Positions 1-12,013 of a stretch of 64,000 bases of DNA are shown in pieces. This stretch comes from Bemisia tabaci. Its lineage: Eukaryota; Arthropoda; Insecta; Hemiptera; Aleyrodidae. The translations under genes and the position numbers were made by a program. The stretch lies in the NCBI RefSeq assembly GCF_918797505.1, contig NC_092800.1:24939577-25003576 (forward strand), in the 5' to 3' direction. A model generated the notes under the pieces. The model was given only the letters and a program-made list of their open reading frames with translations. It had not been told where the DNA came from and ran no database searches. The first letter of the stretch is position 1. Each line of letters opens with the position of its first letter.

Positions 1-1170
1 CTGTGGCTTAACTCATAACTCATGGAACGTACTGAAATTAATGGAAGTAAAACCGCAGGAGTTACGTTCAACTCAACTCGATGAACAAAGCGTTAAGAGA
101 TCATGATTTGTTAAACAAATTGATGCACTTCAGGTTCATTTAGAAATAAAGGTCGAAATAATATTACAAGAAACCACCTTCACATCGACACATTTGATTT
201 CGATTTTCTTTGTTTGTAAAATGACTTCATAAAATAAAAAAAAACAACAACGGTATCCCGTAGATAAATAACAAAAGAGTGCATTTTAAAATTACATTTT
301 TCGATCGTCCCTACCTGTGATTCACTTTTCAAATACGAAGATGGTTCGTAATTATGTTGGTCGTGCAAAACTCAATTTGGCTGACAGTTTCGAGTAAAAT
401 TTCATCAAAGTACAGAATTTCTTGAAAGCAGGACTTGATTGTGAGCCCAATGTAAGCTCTTGAGAATTGAAAAATGGCAAAACTTGCAAGTTACGAGCTA
501 ACTCTTCAAAACTTCAATTCTAAAAAGTTATTCTTGGCATTTTATTTCACTCACTGTCGATGACTAGAAAGGACAAGTCATCATAATATTTCCTTTAAAG
601 TCTGGCATTGCCATTGCATTTAGAAAAATTGCATACAAAAAGCTCCAAAGTCTTTTTTTTTATTTTTTATTTTTTTTTTATTTTACTAGGTAGGTGCCCT
701 CGGTGATGGTTGAAAAACCGTACTCCTGCGAATATTTTTATTGCATGATCTGAGATTCACTCTTTTAACGACTGTTTTTGAATTTCCCGCCGCAGGGATG
801 CGATCCGGAATCCAATCTGGTGATTTCATTTCAGCCATCGACAATAAAGGATTTCTCCCAGGAAAAGTCGCGGGAAACGGCGCTCCGGCCGGAAAACGCG
901 GTGAGGGTTTTTTCATCCCCCGAGGCGGAAAACAGAAACGCTGCAAAAAAACAAACAGCGGCTGGCAACCGCGTCCGGAAAAAGGAATCCACCGTAACCC
1001 GACTTGAGGGGGCGGGTAATACGGTTAATAATTCTCGCGCGGTGAGACCCCGGCGCGGAACTTCTGTTGACGGATTATTAAAATTGAATTTTCTCGAAAA
1101 CGAAGCTGTATTTTACGCGATCATTATCGAGAGACTCGCGACGCACAGTTGACGCGGGGTTCGGCTTCCT
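1..1170. other. Unique AT-rich DNA with a GC-rich island
   Basis: No gene is supported. There is a T-rich run at about 651..684 and a GC- and CpG-rich island at about 785..1060 that is open in several frames but has no splice structure or recognisable protein. Confidence 0.5.
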
Positions 1171-1582
1171 CACTGAAAAAAAAATCCGGGTGTATTTACT
1201 AAGAAAAGGGTAAAATTACCAAGAATTCAGGGTTCTATTTGATCCCAGTTTTTTCTTGGTACAATTACCATTTATGGAATTGGTAATTTTACCGAGAATC
1301 TCGGTAAAATTATTGAACTTTCTCGGTAATTTTACCGGAACTTGGTAAAAACGCCGATATTTTTTATCGACTGTGGTAGAATTACCGAGATAAAATGGCA
1401 AAGTTATCGGGAATTGATTACCAATACAAGTGGTATTCTTACCTGAAAAAACAGTAAAAATACCGGTTTTTAGGTAAGCTTACCAGTCTGTCTTGGTAAA
1501 ACTACCAATAATTGGTAAAAAAAGTGAGATGGTAAAGGTACCAACGGACCTTGGTAAAAACGCAGAGAATTTTTTGTCAGTG
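1171..1582. mobile_element. MITE-A1 (CACTG termini, GGTAA-rich interior)
   Basis: A 412-base element starts CACTGAAAAAAAAATCCGGG and ends in the inverted form ATTTTTTGTCAGTG. The interior repeats the motif TTGGTAAAATTACC many times. Three further copies are at 20719, 28641 and 34757. CT flanks both ends, a possible 2-bp target duplication. CACTG termini with 2-3 bp duplications suggest the CACTA/Mirage/Chapaev group. It has no coding capacity. Confidence 0.85.
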
Positions 1583-1647
1583 CTCGACGGCAGGGTGTCG
1601 ACGGTGGATGTGTGAAAACGCGTTTTTTATTTGTGGTGTTCCAAAAA

Positions 1648-1998
1648 CAGGGTGTCTAGAGTTTTTTTTTTCATTTTGGGAAATCCTGATGAAATACTGA
1701 TTTTTCCTGATTTTTTACTGCTAAATCCTGATCAAATCCTGATTTTTTGCGGAGAAAAAGAGGCGAATGTAACTTCACAAAAGTAGCTCCATAGAAAAAT
1801 CCGATCGGATGGCCGACTTCTCTCAAATTCCTCATTTTACAACCGATTTTTCCTTAAATCCTCATTTTAACGACCGATTTTTCCTCAAATCCTGATTTTA
1901 CGACCGATTTTTCCTCAAATCCTGATGAAATCGGGATTAAATCCTGATTGACCTCAAATTCTGATAGAATCGGGAAAATCCTGATGCTAGGCACCCTG
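1648..1998. mobile_element. MITE-E1 (CAGGGTGTCTAG termini)
   Basis: Starts CAGGGTGTCTAG and ends CTAGGCACCCTG, with an interior of repeated AAATCCTGATTTT words. Other copies are 40724..41012 and 50477..50764. All three are bordered by AA on both sides. Non-coding. Confidence 0.8.
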
Positions 1999-2204
1999 AA
2001 AAACCACGTTTTTATTTAATTTTTACCTATTTGTATTTGTTTTGAAGAAAGAACGATCCAACATAATGGCTTGAGATGGACCAAGTTTTACAGAAGCGCA
2101 CCAATTCGTATTTTAGATAAAAACGAGATGGGTTCTCTCTCGAATTCAACTAATCGCAGATTTAACATTCAAAGCCAGGTAGATAAAATGTTGAACGTAA
2201 AAAC

Positions 2205-2352
2205 CAGTGGCGTGATGTGCTCTGCGATTAAAACCTATGAAAAAGGATCGATGAACAAGGTGTTCTCAACGAACAACTTAATGATCGATTCTTTATTACC
2301 ATATCTTTAAATGGGAGGAATATCGATAATCGATCATTCACGCTTCGCCACA
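2205..2352. mobile_element. hAT-like MITE-P4, degenerate
   Basis: Starts CAGTGGCGTG and ends near CTTCGCCACAG, with a palindromic interior sharing ATTAAAACCTATGAAAAAGG with other P copies. It is diverged and no target duplication is visible. Confidence 0.6.
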
Positions 2353-2856
2353 GGCTGAAAAGAAAAGCAGTCTTTGAACTTTGTCCATGACTTTGAAGAC
2401 TTTGACTCCTAAAACCAACAACAGAAAGTACCAGCCAAAGATAATGAATTTTGTGCTCACTGTGCGGTGCAAGTTGCGCGCGAAATGAGGTCTCAAGATG
2501 TCAGAGATTTCGCGAGGCAAAACAGATTCAGGCAGGGACCTCGAGTTTGAGGTCAAATTAACCTTCCCAAATTATTATCGAAGGAAATCCCGATGGTTGC
2601 GTCGGGCCGAATTAGGATCAGTCGCGTAAAAATAAACTGAGCCAATCGCGGCGTCGACACGCATTAAAACTTTATTGGGAGTTGTCGGCTTAAAATAGAA
2701 TTTGCATCCATTCATGAATCTTGACAGTCTTTACGTTGAGGTGGGGGTTTCCTGGAAATAGATGCAAATACTCGAAAGTTCTTTGAAACTTTCGTTCAGA
2801 GCTTTACAGACTGCTGAATTCCGAGGCAATATCAAATTTTCCCACCGATCGCATCT
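2353..2856. other. Unique DNA, nothing identified
   Basis: AT-rich sequence with no coding evidence and no repeat shared elsewhere in the window. Confidence 0.4.
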
Positions 2857-3055
2857 ACACGGAAAAAACTAAATAGCTGAATTACAATTTTGAATTTTGT
2901 GGTTAAAGAAGTGGCCGACATGTTTCACTATAGATTTTACAATCAAAATATGCTAATTTAACCACCCTCGTGGTTAAATTATCTTTCCACCATAGTAAAA
3001 TGTATATTTGAATGAAAAAATTAAACACTAATTTAGAAGTGGCCCGAATTGTACA

Positions 3056-3190
3056 TAACAAGGTGGAGAAATGGTGAGCATTAGAGTTCAAAAAATTTAA
3101 TTTTGACTCTAATTTTAATTTTTGGTATTTTCTTGGCTTTGTTTCCCCACGAAATGGTGTGGACCCAGCACCATTTCTCCACCTTGTATA
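3056..3190. repeat. Inverted repeat with ACAAGGTGGAGAAATGGTG
   Basis: ACAAGGTGGAGAAATGGTG near 3058 is inverted as CACCATTTCTCCACCTTGT near 3169..3188. A related hairpin lies at 30326..30393. It may be a small foldback element. Confidence 0.6.
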
Positions 3191-3224
3191 TTTGAAACAT
3201 GTCGCACATATTTTTTAACAATTT

Positions 3225-3853
3225 AATGGGCCTGTTGCATGCAAGAGATACAGCCGTGCGAATAGACTATTTAGAGGTTAAATGACACGAAAATTACGAT
3301 GGTCACATTAAAAAAGTCTGAAATACACTCCTTACTGCGCAATTTGTGTTGTTAGGAACGAGCTTTTTCAAATTTCCCGCGTCTGGGGGCAGTTTTCTAA
3401 CGGAAACAATTAACGGCAACTCGCGGTTATTTCCGGTTAACTAAAACTGACATTATAACCTAAAAATCGGAGCTCGTGACATCGTGAAATGAAATGTAAA
3501 AGGATTGCGTTGGATATTTAAAAGTTGATCGATTTGGTTACCGCATAAAGCGTATATGGACCACAATATGAGATCACGTTGGGTTTGTAAACAAACTGAA
3601 GGAAAAAATAACAACAACAACAACGACTCGGCATCTTCCGGAAATCACCGAGCCCGCCGTTTGCTCGTTTCCGGTGATTAGAAAACTGCCCCCAGACGCG
3701 GGAAATTTGAAAAAGCGCGTTCCTAACAACGCAAATTGCGCAGTAAGGCGTGTATTTCAGACTTTTTTAATGTGACCATCGTAATTTTCGTGTCATTTAA
3801 CCTCTAAAAAGTCTATTCGCGCGGCTGTATCTCTTGCATGCAACAGGCCCATT
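3225..3853. mobile_element. Foldback element V1 (AATGGGCCTGTTGCA termini)
   Basis: Starts AATGGGCCTGTTGCATGCAA and ends in its inverted complement. The inverted arms are about 190 bases each, including GCGTCTGGGGGCAG on the left and CTGCCCCCAGACGC on the right. A distinct member with the same outer termini is V2 (56474..57095). Non-coding. Confidence 0.85.
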
Positions 3854-3883
3854 GTAAAATCAGCGGTCCATTTTTTCCGTGTG

Positions 3884-5884
3884 ATTTTGAACTCAAATTC
3901 ACTGATGTACGAGGTCTGTTCAATTAAAAACCGGATTTTGGTGATAACAAACAAACCGTGCGCTCGAATTAAGCGTTTTTTAATTTTCCTGAAAGCTGAT
4001 AACATGTGGAAGAACACTACATTCACAAATTTGGAAAATTCAAACTAGCTTTGATGATACACGGTTTGGAGTAAGGCAATATCACGAGTGTTCTGGGATT
4101 TTTCTGAGAATTCCTGCCAAAAATTAATCATTTTCTCACAGTCATTGTTTTTAGTTGCTAATGCAAATGACAATTGTCATTTGTTCGTAATTAAACATTC
4201 ATTACCCATGATTTTGGTGCCCTTGACTTACCTCCTACGAAACAATTCCTGTCAAAGTCAATGCAGTTATGCCAATCCCGCTTCAATTGTAAAAAAAACG
4301 CGTTTTGAACTCCTTGGGTTGGATGAAATATTTCCCCTCAATTTCTGCTATTGCGTCAAATCACAGACCTGTTTCATGTTTTCTAAACTCAAATCAGTAT
4401 TAAAAGTTCTGCGAATTAGCTATTGAAAACAATGACTGTGAGCAAGTGATTACTTTTTGGCAGGGAAAAAAAACCAAGTACTTTTTCAGGGGTTTCCAAG
4501 GCCACAAGCACTAGAATGAGAATCACCTCTATGTATCTCTTTTAAGGCTTTCATGTTCAATTCTGAAAATGCATAAATTGGTTGCAAGCATGATGAGAAA
4601 AATTGCCTTGTCAACTTTCTCTGCTTTGCTCCACATTATGAGGGGAAGATACGGCGTAAATCAGGGTGAAAAATCCTCGATAACTCATGAAGTTGGCACT
4701 ATTTCAAAACACGATGGATCGATGAAGAACAAACGAAGGTGACATGTGCAGCTTCACGACCCTTTGTGTAAAGCCTTCAGCTGTAACTTATTACCAGTTC
4801 GGTGCAATACATTGTTGCCAAACCACTGGAACTATATTTGAGTCACACATTTTGAATGAAAATATGGTTCGACAGATTAAGCCTCAATTGAACCATTACG
4901 CACCATTTAAAATTTCCGTCGAAATAAATTATTCCACTTCGAGAAGCCTCCAAAAGTTTCATGTAGAGATTTGTATGTATATGACAAACATGTGGGAAAT
5001 CAACATCAAAAACTTATTTGTAAAAGGAGAATGAAAATCTTATTTATTGCCGCACGGCGCGGCGGCAGGCAGCACTGCGAGGATCCAAAAATACATGACG
5101 CTTTAGATTATACGTTCATACTACAAAGACATTTTTTAGGTGCGAAAATTTGCGCACAAGCGTAGGAAGGGGTGATCTTTTGTACACCAGTTTTATGTAC
5201 TGAACATGATTTGTAGAGCAGCTATTCGTGCCTAATAATTCTCTTAGTAGTATAAACGAAGAATGCCGCATCCGTTTGCAGCGTCACGGGTAGAACGAGG
5301 AGTGCCTGGACAGTCAAAACGCCTTCAAATCCGTGCGTATGCAACCCGGACATCCGTGGAGCTCGAATAGTTGTATCCAGGCGTTAAGATGAATCTCGTT
5401 CATTGTTTTTGTCACATGCGATACTATTTGAGATCACTTTACTTGTTTCACTTGTATGTACATGAACCTGGTTCCAGCGTTGTCTGTCGCGCCGATGAAG
5501 TAAACTATTACTGATTTTTATCCCGACATTTTCAAATTTTCCGAAAAGTTCATTGATTTCTTAAACGTAAACTTCTCGGCTGGAGATAGATGGAAGGAAT
5601 GTTTCAGTGCAATGACTGTAAAGGTTTAATCGCTCTTCAAAAAAGTAAAAAAAAAAAAGCCCGTAGATTTTTAATCTATTGTCATATCCTGCCTTTAACA
5701 TTATTAAAAGGCTTTATATGAGGATGGATCGTCCATTTTTCTGAATTCCACATTTGATCAATGTTAAATGTGAATATAAAAAAACTGCGGTTTCAACTTT
5801 AATTTTCTTATCACCTAGTTCAATGAATCAGCCTCTTGGTAATATATTGACGAAGAACAATGAAGTTATTACTCCAAGCCTTGT
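3884..5884. other. Unique AT-rich DNA
   Basis: Two kilobases with no supported gene. Reading frames here are short and lack splice signals or recognisable motifs. A fragment near 4465..4500 (CAAGTACTTTTTCAGG) resembles MITE-U. A segment near 5310..5390 shares AAAACGCCTTCAAAT with repeats near 23235, 23555 and 34045. Confidence 0.4.
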
Positions 5885-6310
5885 TTACTAATTCACTCTC
5901 TTAAAAAATCAAGCACAATCCAATTTAATCCAATTGGCATTATTCACTTTTAAATTTTTTGTTTGTTTTATTCCGATGTTTGTCTTATCTACTTTAGTAA
6001 CTCTTTATTCTAATAAAATTTGGTCTTATTATTTCACTTCCTAAAAAATCAAGCACAATCCAATTTAATCCGATCGAGAATTCTTTGCTGAATTTGTTGT
6101 TTGTTTTACTCATGTTTTTGTCTTTTCTACTGTAATAAATCTTGATTCTAGTAAAATCGAGTCACTAATTCACTTCCTTAAGTATCAAGCACAATCCAAT
6201 TTAATCCAATTGGCGTTTTTTACTTTTACCTTCTTTATTTGTTTTATTCAGGTTCATGTCTTTTCTACTTCACTAACTCTTTATTCTAGTGATAATTAGT
6301 CAATCTCCTA
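5885..6310. repeat. Three-unit tandem repeat, about 138-bp period
   Basis: The word CAAGCACAATCCAATTTAAT recurs at about 5910, 6050 and 6186, with similar downstream text (TTTGTTTTA, CTTTATTCTA) in each unit. Units are diverged by point changes and small indels. Confidence 0.85.
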
Positions 6311-6332
6311 GAGGACATCGAGTCCATTTTAG

Positions 6333-6665
6333 CTATCGTCCAAAACATCTGTAAAATGCTTACTTTTACATACATAGAGGCCATGCTTGTATAAAGTTTA
6401 TGATTAGTTTATTACTACTAAATTCTGATCTACTTCCACACTATCTTAAAACCACGTTGCGAACATAAACCAAGTCAAAAGGGGATCGAAAACGGTCTAT
6501 CGTCCAAAACTTCCGTAGAATGTTTACTTTTACATACTTAGATGCCATGCTTTTAGGAAGTTTATAATTAGTTTACAACTATTAAATTCTGATCTATTTC
6601 CACACTACGCGCCTTAAAAACCACATCGTGAACATAAACCAAGTCGAAAGAGGATCGATAGGGCA
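6333..6665. repeat. Tandem duplication, 164-bp period
   Basis: CTATCGTCCAAAAC occurs at 6333 and 6497 and each copy ends with AACATAAACCAAGTC and GGATCGA. It directly follows the 138-bp array. Confidence 0.85.
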
Positions 6666-6794
6666 AAACTGGCGAACTGGGGTCGAGTGTAAAGGAGGAA
6701 AAAGCTGTTTGATCTCTCCATTCTCGCCTTTTGTGAGGAAGCGACCCACGACAGAGAAAAGAACCATCGCGCGCTTTTACCCTCGACTTCAGTG

Positions 6795-7042
6795 CTGCCG
6801 TGCTCAGGAAGAACCCCGTATGAGCCTTCAGACGTTGTCACACCTCCTTCGATAAAAACCTAATTTACTAGAAAAATTGTGAATATTTTCCTTCAATTTT
6901 TTCAGACGATTTCGTTCGCGATTTTATCTAAAACGTCTGAAAGTTTAAAGGGAAAAAGCGCATAATTTTCTTCAAAAATACATGTTTTCTCCGGAGCAAT
7001 TTGGCAACTCTCGAATGTTCATACGGCGTTCTTCCTTAGAGA
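6795..7042. mobile_element. MITE-G16
   Basis: The left end CTGCCGTGCTCAGGAAGAAC and the right inverted end CATACGGCGTTCTTCCTTAG match the G family terminal repeats of about 50 bases. The outermost bases on the right are lost. No target duplication remains. Confidence 0.8.
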
Positions 7043-7140
7043 ATCCGCGCGAGGAAGAGAAGGAAACGACGGTAAGTTAAGACACGAGCGCGTATTCAAA
7101 TTGGCAATTGGTCAAATCTCGGTCTCAGACCCCGGTTGTC

Positions 7141-7200
7141 ACGGGGGTGGGGGGTGGGGCGGGCATTGAAGGGGGTGCATCCGGGAGGGGGTGCAGCAAC
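7141..7200 (+). other. G-rich tract with quadruplex potential
   Basis: GGGGGTGGGGGGTGGGGCGG lies at about 7143..7162 and two further G5 runs follow before 7195. Four runs of at least three G with loops of one base fit a canonical G-quadruplex pattern. Confidence 0.6.
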
Positions 7201-7330
7201 AACATGCAATTAGACTTAACTCCGAGGTAAATTTAGAGCAGTTCGCGAAGCAGCGACGACGCGACGCGACGCGCCGGCGGTGGCAGGAAAATCCGTAAAT
7301 CGCCGGGAGAACAACCCGATCGTTAGAGAA

Positions 7331-7745
7331 TGGAGATGTTGCATGTGTGCGGAATTTGTGATTTGACAATTGATTCTACTGTAGAAGTTCGCGGAAAACA
7401 CGATGGTGCCACTGGTTTTCTCTGAAATCAACTCTCAAGCTCAAAAAAAGCTCTCAGTTAAGGCCAAAATGGAGGGGATATTCCACGCTATCCCGAGAGT
7501 CCACCTCTACATCAAAACAAACTCTCCGTGCAAAGATAGGGAGCAAATACATTGACAGGGCTGCCACCTTATTTAGGGACTCTAAATCTGAAATCACGGC
7601 AACCCTGTCGATGTATTTGCTCCCTATCTTTGCATGGAGAGTTTGTCTTGATGTAGACGTAGACTCTCAGGATAGCGTGGGATATTCCCTCCATTTTGGC
7701 CTCAACTTGAGAGCTTTTTTTGAGCCTGGGAGTTGATTTCAGAGA
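7331..7745. mobile_element. Foldback FB-H1, right end truncated
   Basis: Starts TGGAGATGTTGCATGTGTGC like other H copies. The arms meet near 7560..7600 and the right arm breaks off about 90 bases early, after GGGAGTTGATTTCAGAGA. Non-coding. Confidence 0.85.
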
Positions 7746-7861
7746 CTTGGCTGTACCTTTCACAGAGCAATGTTTTTAATGTTGATAACAACGCAAAAAG
7801 AGTAGATTCCGCTCCGCATCCATATTACTCGGGGTTTTTGGGCGCTATATAGACATGGCAC

Positions 7862-8024
7862 CATTGGCGGATCCACAAAATTGGCAACATTGTATTTTCT
7901 CCATTTAAACCTATGAAAATGTATCGATTCTTGGAGGGGCCAGGTGCTCCGATATGAATCGATTATTTAGCATACGTTTAAATGGAGGAAATCCGGTGTT
8001 GCCAAATTGCTGGATCTGCCTCTG
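7862..8024. mobile_element. hAT MITE-Q1 with 8-bp target duplication
   Basis: Starts CATTGGCGGATCCA and ends TGGATCTGCCTCTG. CATGGCAC flanks both sides (7854..7861 and 8025..8032). CAGTGGCGGATCC-type ends with 8-bp duplications are typical of hAT elements. The interior is a palindrome around GAATCGAT. Confidence 0.85.
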
Positions 8025-8365
8025 CATGGCACAGAGTTGTACTCACAAATCTTAACCGTGTAGAGTCAAAAAGCTCGCGGTGATGACGAAACAACTCGAG
8101 ACAAGAATAAATTCTAACAGTACCATAACTAATTCAATGGCTATCCCGCATGTAAATCCTTCGATTTATACAATTTTTAGATATGCCGACGAGGCAACGT
8201 TGTGTGCCAAACAAACTTCTCCAACTTTTGCCCCAGTTCACATCACCATGTCTCCATTGTCGCGTGAGAGTGAATGGGATCTGATTCCGTTTGGGTGTGG
8301 AAGAACCCTCCGAAGTTTAATCTGGTGCACCTGCGGCCACCCGCCCACTGCCATATCCTCCGGAA

Positions 8366-8530
8366 AAACATTCGCAGATGCAGCAAGTTGGCAACATTGC
8401 TTCCTCTCAATTTAAACCTGCGTTGAAAAATCGATTCTTCAGGGTGCCTGTCTCTCTGAAAAATCGATTCATTCCCAGATGTTTGAATGGAGAAAAAACA
8501 ATGTTTCGTACTCCCTGAATCTGCCAGAGC
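8366..8530. mobile_element. MITE-Q2, degenerate relative of Q1
   Basis: The interior GTTGGCAACATTG...CTCAATTTAAACCT and the right end AATCTGCCAGAG parallel Q1. The termini are eroded. Confidence 0.5.
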
Positions 8531-9098
8531 AGAAATACGACGTTGACACTTCAAAAAGCATAAATCCGGTCAAATGTAGATTTTTTAATCTGATGCTCTC
8601 GCTATTGGAATGACTGTAACTAAAGGGTTTGTGTTTTGATCTACGTGAGAAATCTTGTAAAGAAGGCAAATTATTGCGTCAAAAAGTCAGAAGAATTTTA
8701 ACCGTAGTCTACTGGCCACACCAAGAATGCGATACTTCGAATTCAAATGTTTCAAATTTTTTATATCTTGTTTGAGAATTGATTTTGGTAATTTTCGTTG
8801 AGCAAACAGTTGTACAATAAACTCTCTCTATAACGAGAGCTCAAGGGATCGGTCAATTTTCTCGCTATAGAGAGGTTCTTGTTTTAATTGATAGTCGATC
8901 AGAAAAAGGCGGATGAACTTCGACATCAATGACTCGATAGACTAAAGAGACATTCAGGGGTGGAAAATCTCTACGGTCCTTCGATCGTCGGATTTCAGGT
9001 GCGCGGTGTGCACTGGTGAGAGATAGTGTACACCGCGGTGGGTCCGACACCGAGAAATTACTCATTTTCAACGATTGAAGCGCGCACCATGGTGAACG
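8531..9098. other. Unique DNA with one hairpin
   Basis: No gene seen. An imperfect hairpin at about 8820..8885 pairs CTCTCTATAACGAGAG with CTCGCTATAGAGAG. Confidence 0.4.
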
Positions 9099-9228
9099 TG
9101 CAATGCGTGAAGTATTCCTGCAGTCTAGTAGGCGCTCTGCGTTTGGCGCAATGCGTGAAGTATTCCTACAGTCTCGTAGGCGCTAATACGCGTTCCGCGC
9201 GGCCGCGCCGACTGCACTGTGTTTAGCG
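9099..9228. repeat. Minisatellite T1, 48-bp period
   Basis: GCAATGCGTGAAGTATTCCT starts at 9100 and 9148, each followed by AGTCT.GTAGGCGCT. The same unit occurs inverted at 15012..15187 and again at 59694..59825, so it is a mobile or ancestral minisatellite motif. Confidence 0.8.
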
Positions 9229-9610
9229 CGATTAGCTAAACTCGCGGAGTCAGTGTTTTTCACCTTGTTACTACCATTAAGTGTTTGCACACGTGAAATT
9301 TCAAAGAGGAAAATACCGATAGCTGAGGAACAATACCGCCTACCTGCAAAATGACGATTTTGCGGGACAAAGAAGAAACTGTAGCCATTTTTGTAATTTT
9401 TAAGTTAGATTTATACTTTTTTTTTATACATTACAGTATTTTGTCAACGCTCCCAGCGGAATTGGAAAAACTAAAAACACCAGCTTGAGTATTTAATACT
9501 GAAAATTGCGGTAATGTCGCTATTTCATTTTCACCAAAATTGTCAGTTAGGCGGTATTGTTTCCGTAGCCCTCGATACATCAAAATCCTTGAAATACCTT
9601 ACCTAGTCGC
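9229..9610. other. Unique DNA, nothing identified
   Basis: AT-rich, no gene or shared repeat. GGCGGTATTGTTTC (9547) and CAATACCGCC (9329) form an inverted pair about 220 bases apart. Confidence 0.35.
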
Positions 9611-9858
9611 CTGCTAAGTGATAACGCCGTATGAGCATTCGAATGTTGCCAAATTTCCTCTCAGAAAATATTTATTTTTGAAGAAAGAAATGAATATTTT
9701 TCATTTACATTTTAGACTTTTTAGATCAAATCACGAACGAAATCCTCCAAAAAATCGGAAGAGAAAAATTCATTAATTTTCCTGATAATTTTTGATTTGT
9801 CGGAGGAAATTTGCCAACGCTTAATGGCTCACATGGCGTTTTTCCTTGGGCGGCATGC
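9611..9858. mobile_element. MITE-G1
   Basis: The left end CTGCTAAGTGATAACGCCGT and right end CATGGCGTTTTTCCTTGGGC are diverged G-family termini around the usual AT-rich interior with TTTTCAGA-like words. No target duplication is visible. Confidence 0.75.
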
Positions 9859-9916
9859 AGTAGTAGTCCATTAATTAAATGATCAAACAGCAACACGAAA
9901 ATACAACCCTCCAATT

Positions 9917-10166
9917 CTACCGTGCTAGGAAGAACGCCGCATGAACATTCAAGAGTTGCCGAATTTCCTCCGATAAAATGTTCATTTCTGAGGAAAATTA
10001 TGAGTATTTTTCCTTGAAATTTTCAGGAACTCTAGGTGAAATTGCAAACAACATTATCTGAAAAATTGAAGAAAATGTTCAAAAATTTACTAGGAAATTC
10101 GCGTTTTATCAAAGGACATTTGGCAACGCCTGAAGGTTCATACGGCGTTTTTCCTTAGCACGGCAG
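9917..10166. mobile_element. MITE-G2
   Basis: Starts CTACCGTGCTAGGAAGAAC and ends CTTAGCACGGCAG. Flanks AATT and AATG match at three of four bases. FB-H2 begins two bases after its end. Confidence 0.85.
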
Positions 10167-10168
10167 AA

Positions 10169-10672
10169 TGGAGATGTTGCATGTGTGAGGACTTTGCGAT
10201 TTGACTATTAATTCTTACGTAAACGTTCGCGAGAAACACGGTGGTGCCACTGGTTTTCTCTGAAATCAACTTCCAAGTTCAAAAAAAGCTCTCAAGTTGA
10301 GGCCAAAATGGAGGGGATATCCCACGCTATCCTGAGAGTCCACCTCTACATCAAGACAAACTCTCCATGCAAAGATAGGGAGCAAATACACTAGCAGGGT
10401 TGCCGTGTTTTCAGTTGTGGAGTCCCCAAATAAAGTGGGAGCGCTGTTAATGTATTTGCTCCCTATCTTTGCATAGAGAGTTTGTCTTGATGTAGAGGGG
10501 GACTCTCACGATAGCGTGGGATATCCCCTCCATTTTGGCCTCAACTTGAGAGCTTTTTTTGAGCTTGGGAGTTAATTTCAGAGAAAACCAGTGCGACCAT
10601 CGTGTTTCTCGCGAACCTATACATAAAAATCAGTAGTCAAATCGCAAATTCCTCACACATGCAACATCTCCA
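10169..10672. mobile_element. Foldback FB-H2, complete
   Basis: Starts TGGAGATGTTGCATGTGTGA and ends in the inverted complement. Arms of about 230 bases flank a centre that includes GCAGGGTTGCCGTG. Near-full copies also lie at 32667, 36347 and 54409. A transcript would fold into a long double-stranded RNA. Non-coding. Confidence 0.9.
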
Positions 10673-11186
10673 TCGCAGTCGTGTCGAAAAGACAACGCTA
10701 AGTCGACGTCGTTCTCCTCGGAAACGTCTCGGGGCGAAGTAAGGATCATCGAAAAAGTGCGCCCCCCCCCTCCCCACCCCACGACGCGGAAATCCAAAAA
10801 GTTTTCCCGCCAATCCACTCAGTGTCACCGGTTGCCGGGCGAAGGGTGGATCCACGACGGAGGGGGGGGGGGGGCACACCGCGGAAACCTGCAACTTTCC
10901 CCGGCGGATAAAAATAATAATTTCGCTTTCCGTTGCGTTGCGTCGCGTCGCGCGCTCCTCGCGGAAATTACATCCGTAATTAATGAATTCAAATTAGAGA
11001 GCTGGGAAGCTGATGAGAGACAACGGGCACCCGCGCCCCCCTCGATAATTAAGAGGCGGCAGGGGAGGGTGTTGAAGCAGCGGTCGGGGGGGGATGAGGG
11101 TGAGGGAGGAGCGTCCAAGACGGGACAATTAGACTTGGGACGCTTTTTTCCCCTCCTCGCCCGCCGCGTTTTGCTCTGTTAACACC
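10673..11186. other. GC-rich unique island with G- and C-runs
   Basis: CpG-rich sequence with C8 near 10760, G14 near 10861 and a G-rich stretch near 11080..11110. It is open in several frames on both strands, as expected from low stop density, and no protein is recognisable. Confidence 0.45.
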
Positions 11187-11424
11187 CCGCAGTGGATCGA
11201 GTTGATGGGGAAAGTCGGGAAAAAAATTGGAAACTTCAAGCGCTTATAACACCGTTTATATACAACTTTGAGGTTCTAAAAGTGGTTTCATTGGTTTCCT
11301 CGTGAAATTTGCTTCTTGGAGCGCTCCTTGAAATTTAAAATGTGACGAAAGAAACATCAAAATTCGCGGTTTTAGTCAAAAATTATGTGTCCGACCTCTC
11401 TGATGGACTCATGTCCACTGTGCG
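11187..11424. mobile_element. MITE-D1 (CACAGTGGATCGAG termini)
   Basis: The left end CGCAGTGGATCGAG and right end GACTCATGTCCACTGTGCG are inverted. Interior words CCTCGTGAAATTTGC and GCGCTCCT match D2 and D3 in the opposite orientation. Confidence 0.75.
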
Positions 11425-12013
11425 CCGTAGCATGGTTCGCGATGAATGGACTAGAAACTAGGTATTGCTTCCCGCCACGAAAAATGGCGCCGATTCCCAT
11501 GGAGCGGTGCGAACCTCTACCAATGGATACACTAGTAACATACCCGATGCAAAACGACGGGAAAGAGCGTACACTACTAACACGGACAGTCTGCGCAGTC
11601 TCACACTTGCGCTTTTAAATGGTATCCTTTCCAAGTTCTGGCTAGCAAATTTCAGATATAACCGACTGAGCGGTGATCTGTTGTCCCATTTTCCGCTCCA
11701 GGTATCCCTGACATGCGGTGGATAATTGAAATTGACGATCGGAGATTATTATGACGTGAGGCGGAAGGCGGAAGGGGTAGACTGATGGCTCCAAATGTCC
11801 TCACGAGTTCTGCTTTTCCTCAAAACCCGATTTATTCACCAATCACCACTTTCCCGTCCCCTCATTGATGGCATGACTCATCTTCATACGTCAAAGTTGC
11901 TAATATATGCAGATGTACGTAAATTTAAAGTAAAAATACCGAATTTTACTGCAAACGGGTTAATAGGGCTAATCGTAGTCTACGATAGTCACACTACTAT
12001 ATTTCTCGGTTTT
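11425..12013. other. Unique DNA, nothing identified
   Basis: Frames of 77-86 residues are open on the plus strand but have no motif or splice context. No gene is called. Confidence 0.35.

Larger units (their letters stand above)
2857..3883. mobile_element. Probable MITE with ACACGGAAAAA termini containing foldback V1
   Basis: The left end ACACGGAAAAAACTA (2857) is matched in inverted form by TTTTTTCCGTGT (near 3883). The interval includes V1, which would be a nested insertion. The interior also has a small hairpin built on AACCACCCTCGTGGTT near 2960. The two termini are short, so the pairing is tentative. Confidence 0.4.

Noticed and set aside
10757..11182. 141-codon frame in GC-rich DNA
   Set aside because: It runs through C8 and G14 runs, is open on both strands and has no recognisable domain.
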